The notes under the pieces: generated by a model
What the model saw: only the letters and a program-made list of their open reading frames with translations
Told to the model about the DNA's origin: nothing
Database searches by the model: none
In this document: piece by piece, positions 21,794 to 32,523 of the stretch
Numbering within the stretch: position 1 is the first letter of the stretch
Layout of the letters: each line of letters opens with the position of its first letter
NCBI GenBank assembly: GCA_030867875.1
Contig: JAOWCC010001589.1
Location: 139,721,745 to 139,785,744, forward strand
Length of the DNA: 64,000 nucleotides
DNA from: Actinernus sp. WN-2022
Taxonomy: Eukaryota > Cnidaria > Anthozoa > Actiniaria > Actinernidae
Direction of reading: 5' to 3'
Translations under genes and position numbers: made by a program

Positions 21794-22360
21794 TCAATCG
21801 TCTTTTCTAAAAATCTGTAAAGAAAACGCATTACAAAGTGAATCTATCTGCATAAGTTCTTCGTATTTTCTTGAGGCAAAGCCGTGTTGTTCATTGTCAT
21901 TCAGTGGATGTATTTCACGTCTCACTACTTCAAGCACTTGATCAATGATAGAAGAGCCGTTGTTACTGAACTGAATATTTAGAAGATACACTGTGGTCCA
22001 GGGTAACCTGTAAAGTTCAGATAGGTAAACTTTCCACGAGCGATGAATTTCAATGTTCAACATGTAGCAAACAGCGTTCATAATCTCCCACACTCTCTCT
22101 GGTTTGACTTCGTCTTTTGCATTGTCGTAGAACAAATTCCACGATTCCTCTTCGTTTAACATCAAGCAATCGTGCTGTCTTTGACTTGGGCGATTTGTTT
22201 CACAGCCGTAACATTGTCTTTCTCTCTCGACATAGATTGGTTCTTGACAGAGTGCAGCATACACCAAATGTATAATACTTGATATCCTGTGAAATGCTCT
22301 GTTTCTCTCTACGTGTTCTACATCATCCACGGTGATCGTTTTTCCTTGAACGCCTTCCAT
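21794..22360 (-). CDS. 188-residue protein of the 3.0 kb element, unknown function
   Basis: Intact frame from ATG at 22360 to TGA at 21794; its first half lies in the right inverted repeat. Visible features: an N-terminal helical stretch, then CYGCETNRPSQRQHDCL (C-x2-C-x10-H-x-C, likely zinc-binding), followed by acidic and aromatic helices (EEESWNLFYDNAKDEV, LYRLPWTTVYLLN). No enzyme motif and no membrane segment. Not recognised. The intact frame inside a decayed host retrotransposon suggests the element is the youngest layer here. Confidence 0.65.
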   Translation of the reverse strand: MEGVQGKTITVDDVEHVERNRAFHRISSIIHLVYAALCQEPIYVERERQCYGCETNRPSQRQHDCLMLNEEESWNLFYDNAKDEVKPERVWEIMNAVCYMLNIEIHRSWKVYLSELYRLPWTTVYLLNIQFSNNGSSIIDQVLEVVRREIHPLNDNEQHGFASRKYEELMQIDSLCNAFSLQIFRKDD

Positions 22361-22740
22361 GTCAGAGTTGAATAAAAATACGCGAGCTAATAAAGATGCA
22401 CTGACCGGAGTCTGAACTGATGATCAAATAAAGATAGCACCCTGATCACTCCTCCGGTTCTGGCTTTATGTCCGCTCCAAACAATAGGCTTTGCCCAAAC
22501 ATGCCCGAATAGATCGATGACCTCATCCAAAGGAACAATCAGATATTCATGAGCTCGCCGCGTTTTATTCATGAGCTCACCACTTTATTCATGCGGAAAG
22601 ACAATAGATAATGAGAAACCACCGCACTTTATTCATGAGTCTAAGACAATAGAACCGTGACGTCATTGAATTAATGAGAGCTCACCAAAAAATAACATAA
22701 CACCGCAAAAAAGGGCTAATTCGGTCCCTCTCATACTACT
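22069..22740 (-). repeat. Right terminal inverted repeat
   Basis: About 672 bp, the complement of 19718-20420 with indels and a few percent substitutions by eye. Confidence 0.85.
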
Positions 22741-22746
22741 GTATAA

Positions 22747-23142
22747 GTTTGAGTCCCGAGTGGATTCCACGCGATCTCAATTCTTGACTAGATCAGCAAG
22801 ACAATTGACTATGACGATTGGGCTCCCACACTAGAGTTTTTTACCTACCTAGATGCCCTTTGGGGGTCCCATACAATTGACAGATTTGCCAATTCAATCA
22901 ATTCTCATTTACCGGGGTTTAATTCTCAGTTTTACATGCCCAGCACCGAGACGGTCGATGCTTTTTCTGTTTATTGGGAGAGGGAGAATAATTGGCTAGT
23001 CCCTCCTTTATACTGCGTTATAAGAGTTATACAATACTTAATAGCAAGTAATGCGACTGGGACTCTCGTAGTACCTTACTGGCCCTCCAGTGCTTTTTGG
23101 CCTTCCTTTTTCGCGTTGGTTATAGTTGTCAACCCTATGTAA
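22747..23142 (+). pseudogene. DIRS-like RNase H, right part and C-terminal region
   Basis: Resumes with SLSPEWIPRDLN and continues through TYLDALWGSHTIDRFANSIN, VDAFSVYWERENNWLVPP and GTLVVPYWPSSAFWP. This is the conserved DIRS-group region after RNase H. It contains a stop after RDLNS and small gaps. Confidence 0.8.
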
Positions 23143-23755
23143 TTGGTAAAATTGAGTTCTCAGGTTCCACAGGGATTTTCGTTCTATAGGTAATTTCAAG
23201 GGCTCACTCATTGGGTCCGAAAATTACAAGCTTAAAAAACGATCAGTGGTTAAATATCGAAATAGAACGAATTTGCAGTACATGGCCGATTGGCTGGTAC
23301 TCTACATTTATTTGTGTTGATTTATGTTATGGAATAGCCGATTGGTTTTGATACCGGGTTTTTCCAGTTGCAGATTTGCAAGCAGGGTATCGCTGCCATA
23401 TGGGCAGAAAATTACAGCCGAGTGGCTGCATTGTTGATAACTAGTTATTGAATATTTGCCATTATCCAGGAGCCGAGTGGCTATCCAGCTGGATAGATTA
23501 GCGTTAATCAGATATTGTAAGCCGATTGGCTTATTTTCAATTAATAATCAATTTTTAAAACGTTGATTAACTGTACCTATGCTTATACTAGACAGTACGG
23601 TAGTTACCTTTGATCCGTTTTTGCTGGCTAATAATTGGCATTCCAAGGTTTTGGCTGCAATAAGATGAATGCCAACAAGGCTGGGTGCCTTGCATTTTAC
23701 ATATTTTGAATTGTTTCAGATTTAATTCGGGATCCCCTTCTACAACAGTTTAGCC

Positions 23756-24694
23756 ATGTCCAAGACCCCAGACTTAGAGAGCTGGTTGACGCTTTGCCAG
23801 AGGCCCTTACAGAGAGTAAGGCAAAGAACACACAAGAAATACCAGAGAGGCTTTGACTGTTGGAAAAAGTGGGCTTCACAATTTTTCGAAGTGGGCGTTT
23901 TTCCCGCTTCTATTGATTATGTGTCATTGTATTTTCTTAGTTTAATTCAGGCTTCTACCTCATGTAGTGTAATCGATGAGGTCCATTACGGTATTAAATG
24001 GGTTCATGAAATAGCTGGGTATGATGATCGATGCAGTTCGTCTGTAGTTCAAGCCGTCCTTGAGGCGGCTAGAAGGCTTTTAAGCGTTCCTGTTAAGAAA
24101 AAAGAAGCGGTTACACCCGAAATTATTCAGTTACTGTTTACGCGTTTCGGCCTTCCCTCATCCAGTCTGTGAGACCTGCGTTTGCTTACTCTATGTGTTC
24201 TAGGATACACTGTTTTTTTGCGCTTCAGTGAATTAGTCAATTTACGACGTTGTGACTTTACATTTGAGAAATCCTTTATGAGAGTTTTCATAGAACACAG
24301 TAAAACCGATATGTATAGGGATAGTGCTTGGGTAGTGATCGTCCAAACCCACAAACCACTTGTCCGGTCACCTTATGTCTTAGACACTTTAGTATGGGAG
24401 GCTTTGCCCCGGATTCAGAAGAGTACATTTTTTCGCCCAATGTCATATTTCAGCAGAGAAGATTGTTATCAGTTTCGAAACCTCTTCCAGTTATCTTATT
24501 CCAGAGCTAGGTAAATTGTTTTAAAAGCGTTTGAGTCGATTGGCCTCGAGAAAAAGGACTACGGGTTATATCGACTTTGGGCAGGTGGCGCTTCCGCGGC
24601 AGCTAACTCGAATATCAGCGACAGATTATTCAAAAGACACGGCCGCTGGAAATCAGAAAACGCCAAAGACAGGTACATAAAAGATAACATTTAA
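23756..24694 (+). pseudogene. DIRS-like tyrosine recombinase, inactive
   Basis: Sections QRTHKKYQRGFDCWKKWASQ, LGYTVFLRFSELVNLRRCDF and KRHGRWKSENAKDRYIKD show the first Arg (RFSEL), GRW and the nucleophile Tyr. The usual HxxR site (HSxRAGGA in relatives) reads YRLWAGGA, so both His and Arg are lost. TGA at 24170, TAA at 24512 and a frameshift near 24350 also break the frame. In intact elements this enzyme integrates the circular cDNA. Confidence 0.85.
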
Positions 24695-24758
24695 TCGCTT
24701 TTATCTGTTTCCAGATCATTGGGTATTTAATTTTGTTATATTCCTGTTCTTTTTATTC

Positions 24759-24787
24759 GCACGCGTCACGTGTGGACACACTCCTAT
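24759..24787 (+). repeat. Split direct repeat B1
   Basis: CGCACGCGTCACGTGTGGAC and nine more bases, repeated at 25274-25302 with one difference (C/T). Confidence 0.75.
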
Positions 24788-24852
24788 AAGTCTGTTGAGT
24801 ATTACATGATAAATGCTTTATATTCGGTTGAGCGGGGGAGCGAATTAGAATA

Positions 24853-24963
24853 TAAATATATTTATCATGGGTTACGTAACTAGCGCATATAGTGCGCAAG
24901 AATGTAGTGGTGTGTTGCTAATATAAATAGCAGAACAGTTGATGTTTATTCATTCGCATCCAA
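24853..24963 (+). repeat. Split direct repeat A2
   Basis: Second copy of the A repeat (17205-17337), lying between B1 and B2. Confidence 0.8.
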
Positions 24964-25273
24964 AATAAATACCCAAAGATACAAAGTAAACACTAGACTG
25001 TGCCTAGTTTTTTCATAATACTCTGAAGTAGCGCTGTAGAACCACTGCTCTCTGCAGACACTCGGTTCCAACAGATCACCGTATCCACTATAATTCAACT
25101 TTACTTTTATATATTACAAGTTTATATAATTGTATTAATCGTAGGCACCGACACACAGTCTCGTATCGACCGCTAGTATATTGAAACACGCATGTAAAAT
25201 TATGAATAACCTTAACTAGCAAAATAGAACATTGTAAGAATTACATCAGTTGTTATTGAGTGAATAAAGGACA

Positions 25274-25302
25274 CGCACGCGTTACGTGTGGACACACTCC
25301 TA
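25274..25302 (+). repeat. Split direct repeat B2
   Basis: Second copy of B; takes the right end of the DIRS-like element to about this point. The exact last base is uncertain. Confidence 0.65.
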
Positions 25303-26259
25303 CATGTATAATTCTTTTTGTATAAGTCTACATGTATAAATATTTTTACAGCAGAGAACTGTATTATTAAACATGTAGAAATAAAACAATGGTGGCATTT
25401 AAAGAATTATATCATGTCAAATGTGCATAACGAAGAAATATATATCTACGGACGCGAGCAGATCGTATTCTGACTGTTGACTGGAAACAGCAAAATATAC
25501 AAGCAAGTAATGAAATATAGATACCATTATTTACTCAATGCTGTTTACCTTGGATGTAGGAAGAATAAAATCCTTGTAAATCTCGCCATATACTGTGTAA
25601 AACTACAATCTGTGAATCACGGCAGTGTGGCCGACAGTGTTGCGTTTCCGGCAATGTATTTTGATTGATTCTCATTGGATGTTACACAATACAGCTGCCA
25701 ATTCAATGTCTGGAGACTGTGACATGCGCAGTACCGTGACACAGCGCCTTTAAATAACTGGTGCACGAATAATTGATACATTAGATACCACGTGGTCGAC
25801 TTAACTAGAATTGCTGCACGGTTTGAAGCTGGAATTACTCTGGATGACAGACAGACAATCTCTATTTATCCACGGTTAAAACATCCGTTGTACACGAAAG
25901 GTGTACCATTGCAATAGTAAAATATGTACATTAAAAATTATGAAATGTAATAATGCATTAAAACTGTTTTACATGTTTACCGTGTGAGAGTCCGATTTAG
26001 CATACAAGGTATCAATTTCCCTTTTGAAGTGCTTTATATGGTTAGACACTCTTACGTCATGTGGGAAATTATTCCATAGGAATTCCCCACTGTAGCTGAA
26101 GCTACGTATTCCATCGCAGATGTATAGCGTGGTGTTTCTTCTATCTAGTTATCTATCCTGTCCACTAAAATAACAATGTCAAGCCTAGTAAACAGCAATT
26201 ACTAGACAAACAATGGTTCCTATCAGTGAAGCATTGTGATGTTGGATTTCTGAATAAAT

Positions 26260-26666
26260 ATACACGACTTTCATAATGGCCGCCTCCTAATTTGCATATG
26301 TGATTTTCCGTTTCGGTTGTTTACCCACATTTATAGAAAATATGAACATTGCCATGTGATAGAGCATGTCGACATTAGTGAACTTGTGAAAGTTGAGTGC
26401 TGTAGCTTAAAAAGCAATGAAGTTACAGCAAGTTGAAATTAGAGAGATTTGTATGAGAAAAACAACGGACGCCTTTCTAACCTCGCTTTCATGTTTTTCT
26501 GCATTACAAATGCTCATAGCTCAGCAGCAATTCTCCACATTGCTCTAAAACTCAAAAATATTACTAGTTTTAATGTGATCTTTCATGTGGTAGCATTGGT
26601 TTCCCTCTACAGATTTATCTTCCAAATTATGCAAATTAGGAGGCGGCCATTATGAAAGTCGTGTAT
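26260..26666. mobile_element. ~407-bp inverted-repeat MITE
   Basis: Terminal repeats of about 38 bp, ATACACGACTTTCATAATGG at left with its complement at right. Interior A+T-rich and non-coding. Confidence 0.65.
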
Positions 26667-26933
26667 TATATATGTTATTAATGTTCAAATTTCGTGCATT
26701 GTACAAAATCCAAGCATGTGATTGGCTAATGAACGTGCATTATTGGTGACCACAGCACTCGACCCAGACCTTCTCTTACCTAGGGAAAGGGAGACCTAGT
26801 CCTCCGCTTAGTTACGTGTTTGGACGGCTTGGAAAACCTCATTACAATCGCATATTAAACAGTGAAAATGTAGACAGTTACTAGAAAGGTAACGGCAGGA
26901 TTGAACTCTGTTGCCTGTGTGACAGAAGATATA

Positions 26934-27830
26934 TATTTTGAGGCGAACATTTGCATAATCGCTCGTTGGAAATGGCTGATTTGCGAGTGCTGGAAGTACA
27001 ACTTTACAAGTCAACATGTGTCCGAGGGTACAAAAGTTCCTACAACACTCTAGTGGTCTTACTTCAAGAAATAGATTTTATTTCCGAGACCTTACCCTGT
27101 CAATAAGAGGAGAAAATTGTGCGAGAATTCAGTGGATGGTTCGAAAACCCAGGATTTTGATTTGGAAAATGTTTGCATCGGAGCCGAGCACATGGCCGGA
27201 GGCCGGTTTCAAGTCAAGATTTCAATTCACTGCCCCACTGGAATCTGCAGGTTAGTTATTTTCGAATGAAGGAAACTATTAAAGAAGGCAGACTATCTAG
27301 GAGATAAGCCTGATAAATAATTGATATTTGAATACATAGCTCCAAGAGAAACTGTTTCGAGTGAAATGTACAATCGTACTATTCGCTTCACATTATGTTT
27401 TGAGGCAAACATTTGCATAATCGTTCATTAGAAAGCGCTGGAAGTACAACAACTAACAAGTCAACATGTGTCCGAGTAAACAACAGTTTCGGATCTACAA
27501 CACTCTAGCAGTCTTACTGAAGAAATGGATTTTATTCCCGGCAAGACCTTACTCTGTCAATAAGAGGAGACAATCAAGCGACAATTCAGTGGAAGGTTCG
27601 AAAACCTAGGATTATTTATTTGGAAAATGTTTGCATCAGAGCCGAGTACATGGAGGCCGGTGTCAAGATTTAAATTCACTGGAATCTGCAGGTTAGTTAT
27701 TTTCGAATGAAAGAAACTATTAAAGAAAGTAGACTATCTAGGAGTTAAGCCGGCTAAATACTCGCTATTTGAATACATGGCTCCAAGAGAAACATACATA
27801 CTCGCAAGGCGTCAACTAAACTGACCGAAC
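26934..27830. repeat. Tandem duplication, ~460-bp unit
   Basis: 26934-27390 and 27396-27830 share long runs: aagtcaacatgtgtccgag, gaaaatgtttgcatc, ctgcaggttagttattttcg. Identity is roughly 85% by eye, with small indels. No open frame is kept in both. Confidence 0.75.
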
Positions 27831-28090
27831 GCCAAAGTAAATTATTCTTTGCAAAGTTATCTACTTCTGTTTTTATTCATTGTCTATTGAAATGACATTT
27901 CTTTTTGGAGATATTTACCGTAAAATGATTTAATTCATGCGAAATGTAATTGTTTGACTTCTTTATGAAATTGTTATTGACAACTGATTCATTGAATTGA
28001 AATTCACGGCTGACAGTGAACTCAGTTTGAATATTAAAAGGGTTAGAGACTTTATGTTTGTGCTTTATCGGCAAAATACAGTCACTTGCC

Positions 28091-28178
28091 GACTGTACGA
28101 TGAACTCAAAATTTCTTCATACTGCATTCGGCCTTTGGCCTCATGCAGTATTCATTATTTGTCGTTCATCGTACAGTC
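28091..28178. repeat. 88-bp hairpin
   Basis: GACTGTACGATGAAC pairs with GTTCATCGTACAGTC and inner CATACTGCAT pairs with ATGCAGTAT around ggcctttggcc. A second small hairpin with TATGTGATTTATTCA arms lies at 28315-28380. Confidence 0.6.
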
Positions 28179-28433
28179 AGCGCGTGCCTGTATTTGTCTA
28201 TAAAGCACTCACAAGCAGTCTATAGCCCTTATTTATGAAAATAGATTGTCATTGTATGAAATGAATAAACCTCGCCATTGTGAAATAAGCCATTTAACGG
28301 CCTTCTTGTCGGGATTATGTGATTTATTCACCGAGGTAGTCGCCCGAGGGATTGCGTCCTCTTGAATAAATCACATACTCTCGATCTGGAGGCCAATACG
28401 TCTTACTTGGACCGGTTATCTCGATAGTCTTAC

Positions 28434-28676
28434 CAGTGATAGCACATTATGAAGGTCCATTTTCTTAACTTTGGTGTCCGTAGGAGGTCAATTGGAGTGT
28501 ACCTCTTGGCTTCTTGCTCCCTCTCTATCTGGTCCCTTCTGACCTCCTCAATCACGGCCCTCAATTTCTCTGGATCAACTGGCTTGTCTTTCTTACCTCC
28601 GTACTTCATAAGTACCATATGTGCTTTGTCCAACTGACCATGAGCTAAAAGCCATCGAGGTGACTCGGGTATCAAT
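28434..28676 (-). CDS. SLC22-like transporter, exon 4
   Basis: Acceptor ATTTATAG, donor CACTG/GTAAGA, 243 nt. Encodes LIPESPRWLLAHGQLDKA, the large intracellular loop with many Lys, Arg and Glu, and PKLRKWTFIMCYHW leading into TM7. PESPRWL is the family signature after TM6. Confidence 0.9.
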
Positions 28677-29024
28677 CTATAAATTGGCACAAAGAATGAA
28701 TGGTAACCATCGACAAAGATGATAGGTCACTCCTAATCAAAATAGTTGCTTTTTTATCTAAAAGCTTTTGTCAAATGTTGTTCTTCACTCCTTTGAGAAC
28801 AGGTTAAGATATGAAATCACGTAGTCAGGATATTTTCATATAATTAATGTCGCGGACCTTTTACCAAGCCTTTGTTATCCGGCCTATGGTTATCAGCCAC
28901 AAGTAACGACGATTACTAGGCCACACTTTTAACACTGCTTTTCAATTCCCTGATCTTTACCACTGTAAATAAAAAAGATGGCAAAAAATGGATTTATTTT
29001 ACGTTACTGTTTGATCATACTCAC

Positions 29025-29305
29025 TTCCAAAATGGGAATAGCAACGCTGCAGGAATAGTGACTATCAAAAGATACGGCCTCCATTCACGAACAAAATATG
29101 CCAGCAGTATCTGAAGTAATCCAAAGACAATCCAGTAGAAAACGCCCAGGTTACCAGCCATCGTTCGACGTTTTGGTCCCACTAACTCCATACAGTAGAT
29201 GTACACGGAGAGCATCGTTCCCGTCAGACCAAAACCAACCACGAACCGAAGTAACGCAAAGAACGAGATGCAGTCCACAAATGCCGAGGCCACTCCTGCG
29301 ACGAG
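29025..29305 (-). CDS. SLC22-like transporter, exon 3
   Basis: Acceptor TTGTTAG, donor TGGAA/GTGAGT, 281 nt. Encodes TM3 to TM6 with SFFALLRFVVGFG, MELVGPKRRTMAG and EWRPYLLIVTIPA. Joins exon 2 at a codon boundary and exon 4 by splitting a Lys codon (AA+A). Confidence 0.9.
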
Positions 29306-29511
29306 CTAACAAGAAACAAGATACCGTAAAATGCCGGTTATAAGCTCCCCTGGTCTGTCTTCGCATTAGCAGAATGTATGATGGGTGCGGTGGTCTGTCG
29401 TGCGGGAAAAGAGGGGGTAATAATAATAATAACTTTATTTAAACATGATGAATGTTTAAAGCACAAGTGCTCGTGAGGTCGTGTATAACAGAATAAATTA
29501 AAATAACTTAA

Positions 29512-30644
29512 AGACCCTGTGTCCGAGCCCATGGTGCTTTGCGCCAAGGTTATGATTAGTTTGTTTATCAACGGCCGCAAAAATTAAATGCCAGCTTTTA
29601 GGCGAACTAAAATGCTCTCGATTGTTTATAAGTTTCATAAAAGAAGTAAACATACACTTTTGGATAACGAATTTCATAATTACTACCGGATTAAAAACCC
29701 AATCGAGCCCATGAATTTTCCCCGGATGCTTCGAATATGATTTTAATAGTACTCGGCAGGAAGCCAGTTGTTCTGTCTTTAGATTCTAATTCGATTTACG
29801 AGTGCGAATTTTCACAACTCTACAAACAAACACATACATGTACTCTTGTTACCTTGTTTTTATGTCTCCAGTATTGCTTAGCTGTATTTGAAGATCTCTA
29901 CTTTCCTTGCGAATGATATATTTTGAGTGCAAAATGAAATGTCGTACTCGCACTCGAGTCAAACTCACAGCGAAGTAACAGCTGAACTCGGCAGATTGGA
30001 GTTTGACCCGCGATCGTAGTTTTGGTAGCAAGACTTTCTGGACGTACTGGAGGATGGGAAATAAAGGTTAAGCACATAGCTTTCTCTGCTAATAAAAATG
30101 CAAAACATATACAGATACAGATAAGTCGTAACATCTCAGTGGAGCTTAGCCGTGCGAAATTATAATTACGAATGTTCTTGATGCCAGAAGTGGTTGCTTT
30201 GTGCTTTGTATTTCCAACGAAGCCCGCCGGTCCCTTAGTGCAGCAAATCCCCGGGAAACTCGCGTAGTAGTCCTTTTGAACCACAAGTATTCTCTTTTAG
30301 ACCTAGAGAAAGTAAAATGTGGACTGCTGAAGGATTATTTGTCGAGTCACTTCGCCTCGCTGTCTCGGTCCTTTCTCCGGCATTCCTCTACTCGCCACTC
30401 TAGACCGGGATTCGAAGAAATATTCGAAGTAAAGTTTCATTTTAAAAAGTATATATACAAAAGTTAAGATAAAAGAAAGTTAGTTAAGCATATATACCTA
30501 TCAATAATTACACGATGGCCCAAACTAGGGATGGATTTCGAAAGATTCGGGAGTCACATAACAAGAACAACGATCTTTCAGATTTTCGTAGCCTACGAAA
30601 ATGATTTGCGGGCGCAAAGCACCATGGGCTCGGACACAGGGTCT
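29512..30644. mobile_element. 1.13 kb element with 34-bp inverted repeats
   Basis: Left end AGACCCTGTGTCCGAGCCCA and the remaining 14 bases are matched exactly in reverse complement at 30611-30644. The interior shows no intact ORF beyond short random ones. No secure duplication; flanks TAACTTA and TAACTA are only suggestive. Confidence 0.65.
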
Positions 30645-30736
30645 CTAACTAGTACATGTAATACTAAGTCGTTAAAAATATAACGAATTAGTTCTAAAAT
30701 ACAGTATATGTTGACCAGTACTAAAAATCTATATTT

Positions 30737-30740
<4 letters not shown>

Positions 30741-30771
<31 letters not shown>
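30741..30771. repeat. (TA)n microsatellite
   Basis: About 15 TA units. Confidence 0.9.
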
Positions 30772-30774
<3 letters not shown>

Positions 30775-32088
30775 GAATCCTACTAAATAACTAAAGTGTA
30801 TATTGACTATAAATAATTCTAAATCTGTATTTAAAATTAATGAATAATAACATTACTATAGAAGAAATCCTACGAGTAACAACGCAATCAATAAAATATA
30901 AAAATATAATTACCCTTATGCAAATTTTGCACCGATACTGCATTAAAGTTAATATCATGCAGTGCTTAAGCCTTTCTTGCCATGTTACAAAATACCAGCT
31001 TTTTTTCGATATGAAATGGGGGTGGGGTGGATGGGGTGGATGGGGTGGGTGGAGCGGGTGGGGCTATCGTCAAGGCCAGACGAACTCTCGGGGTCTTTCG
31101 ATAAAAGATTAGGTGCCATGCTTTCTTTTCATGTTACACGGCGGGCATAAATGACGTCAAAAACGTGACCAAATAATTGAAATTAACACCATTTCTTTAC
31201 TTACTCTGAATTTGAAGAAATGTTGCTGAGTTGGTAACAAAATGAAACTACATATTTTAGGTGTTTCATGTTTTTTATGAAGACGTCGTTGTGACGTCAA
31301 TAGCGATGCCTCCTTTTTTGGTGAAATTCCTCCTTTAATAAACGTTACAAACAGACTACCCCATCAAAGGGCCTTCATGCGATACATTCATTTGGTACAC
31401 ATTTTAGTATTCTACGACGATTACAGCCAAAGTTATAGAGGAATGACTGTTGCTATGACGTCATATTTAGTGACGTCAGGTGTCGTACCTAACTACGGCT
31501 GCCCATTGTTAAAAAATCAAGAAAAGAAAATAATGTGACTGGACAAAATCTCATGCAACAGTATTTAAAACTGTAAAAGATGAATGAAGCGATATTTTTA
31601 TAAACGCTTTTGTGTTGTTTAATTCCCGCCAAATTTTGGTGGGAAAATAGCCGAAATTCAAACTTTCATAACTTTTGATTTGCTTAATCAATCGACATCG
31701 GGTTTTCGATTCCTTCATTCTTATCACGAGGAGATTGTAACAATATACGACATTCCGTTTTTGGAGATAATGAGCAGTTATAAGAAACGTATTACAAATG
31801 GTAAATGACGTCAATGTGACGTCATAATGGCATTAACATAGCTTAAATTATCAGGTTATATTCCTTTTACGATTCTACACCCACCAACCAAAATTCAATC
31901 GTTTGCGTTGAAAACGTTTATAAAATATAGAACACATGCTGTTTTTATGGTCATTTGTGCCCACCGTGTTAAAATCGTACCAAGAGTAAGTAGTTGTTCT
32001 TCTTTTTATGGGAAAGATCTTACGAAATATAAAAGTAATATTGACACGGAATAAAGAAAGTATTGTTATAATATAACAGATTACTTAC
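30772..32088. other. Intron 2 stretch rich in TGACGTCA
   Basis: No exon seen. A G-rich GGGGTGGATG simple repeat lies at 31019-31065. At least five TGACGTCA-like palindromes lie at 31150-31830. Whether these are regulatory or part of an old repeat cannot be told. Confidence 0.45.
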
Positions 32089-32235
32089 CATTATTACATA
32101 ACAAAGAAACATGCAGTTTTTTCTTCCCCAGCCATCAGACATCATACCAGTAACGAACGAACCAATCAGCATCCCCGCAAAATAGCTGGATTGAAGAGTG
32201 GCACCCAGGTATGCACGGTCACAGATCAGGTTCCA
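32089..32235 (-). CDS. SLC22-like transporter, exon 2
   Basis: Acceptor GTTTTAG, donor ATG/GTAAGT, 147 nt, phase 0 at both ends. Encodes WNLICDRAYLGATLQSSYFA and GMMSDGWGRKNCMFLC: TM2 and the MFS loop signature G-x3-D-x2-G-R-K. Confidence 0.9.
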
Positions 32236-32523
32236 CTAAAACAGATAATTTAACACATTTAACTTAACAGACCAGTAGATACGTTTAGACACATTCGACT
32301 GAGTGAAATACGAATAAGGACTAAGCGAAATTCGACGGCTAACGTTACCGTAACTTCTATATTCAGCTTATTATACATCAATTGTAAGCGATGACGTCAT
32401 ATGAGGATATATCTTACCAGTTACTCCGTTAGTCTATATATATATATACACACACACACTGAAACAAAAAACTCTACAAAAGCTTTTTTTCATCTGAAAT
32501 CAGATCTACCTACAGTGCTGTAC

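Larger units (their letters stand above)
19718..22740. mobile_element. 3.0 kb element with ~700-bp inverted repeats and 6-bp duplication (Polinton-like ends)
   Basis: Starts AGTAGTATGAGAGAGACCGA and ends with the complement. The target duplication is GTATAA (19712-19717, 22741-22746), and its removal restores the RNase H frame. Left repeat 19718-20420, right 22069-22740. Long inverted repeats, an AG start and a 6-bp duplication are Polinton/Maverick traits, but no polymerase, integrase or capsid gene is present. It could be a deletion derivative or a different superfamily. It contains a 188-residue ORF, a broken zinc-finger ORF and hairpin repeats. Confidence 0.75.
17205..25302 (+). mobile_element. 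DIRS/PAT-like tyrosine-recombinase retrotransposon, decayed
   Basis: Order: repeat A1 (17205-17337), gag, RT, RNase H, tyrosine recombinase, repeat B1 (24759-24787), A2 (24853-24963), B2 (25274-25302). The A1-ORFs-B1-A2-B2 plan is the split direct repeat layout of PAT/Ngaro-type elements. The coding parts have several stops and frameshifts and the RNase H is cut by the 3.0 kb insertion at 19718-22740. It replicates through a circular intermediate in intact relatives; this copy cannot. Confidence 0.85.
15866..25749. mobile_element. TTAA-flanked DNA element enclosing a DIRS-like retrotransposon
   Basis: Left end AGGCGCTGTGTCACGGCACT and right end its near-complement share about 27 bp, each preceded or followed by TTAA (15862-15865, 25750-25753). 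TTAA duplications are typical of piggyBac and Kolobok elements. The own sequence of the element is only the two flanks, about 1.3 kb at left and 0.45 kb at right, and no transposase is seen. It is therefore a non-autonomous element later invaded by the retrotransposon at 17205-25302. Confidence 0.65.

Noticed and set aside
30840..31150. Trp/Gly-rich open frames
   Set aside because: Arise from the GGGGTGGATG simple repeat in an intron.
32506..32523. Donor at TGTAG/GTAGAT for transporter exon 1
   Set aside because: Joining there to exon 2 gives a stop; GAG/GTACAG keeps the SEWNLICD motif.
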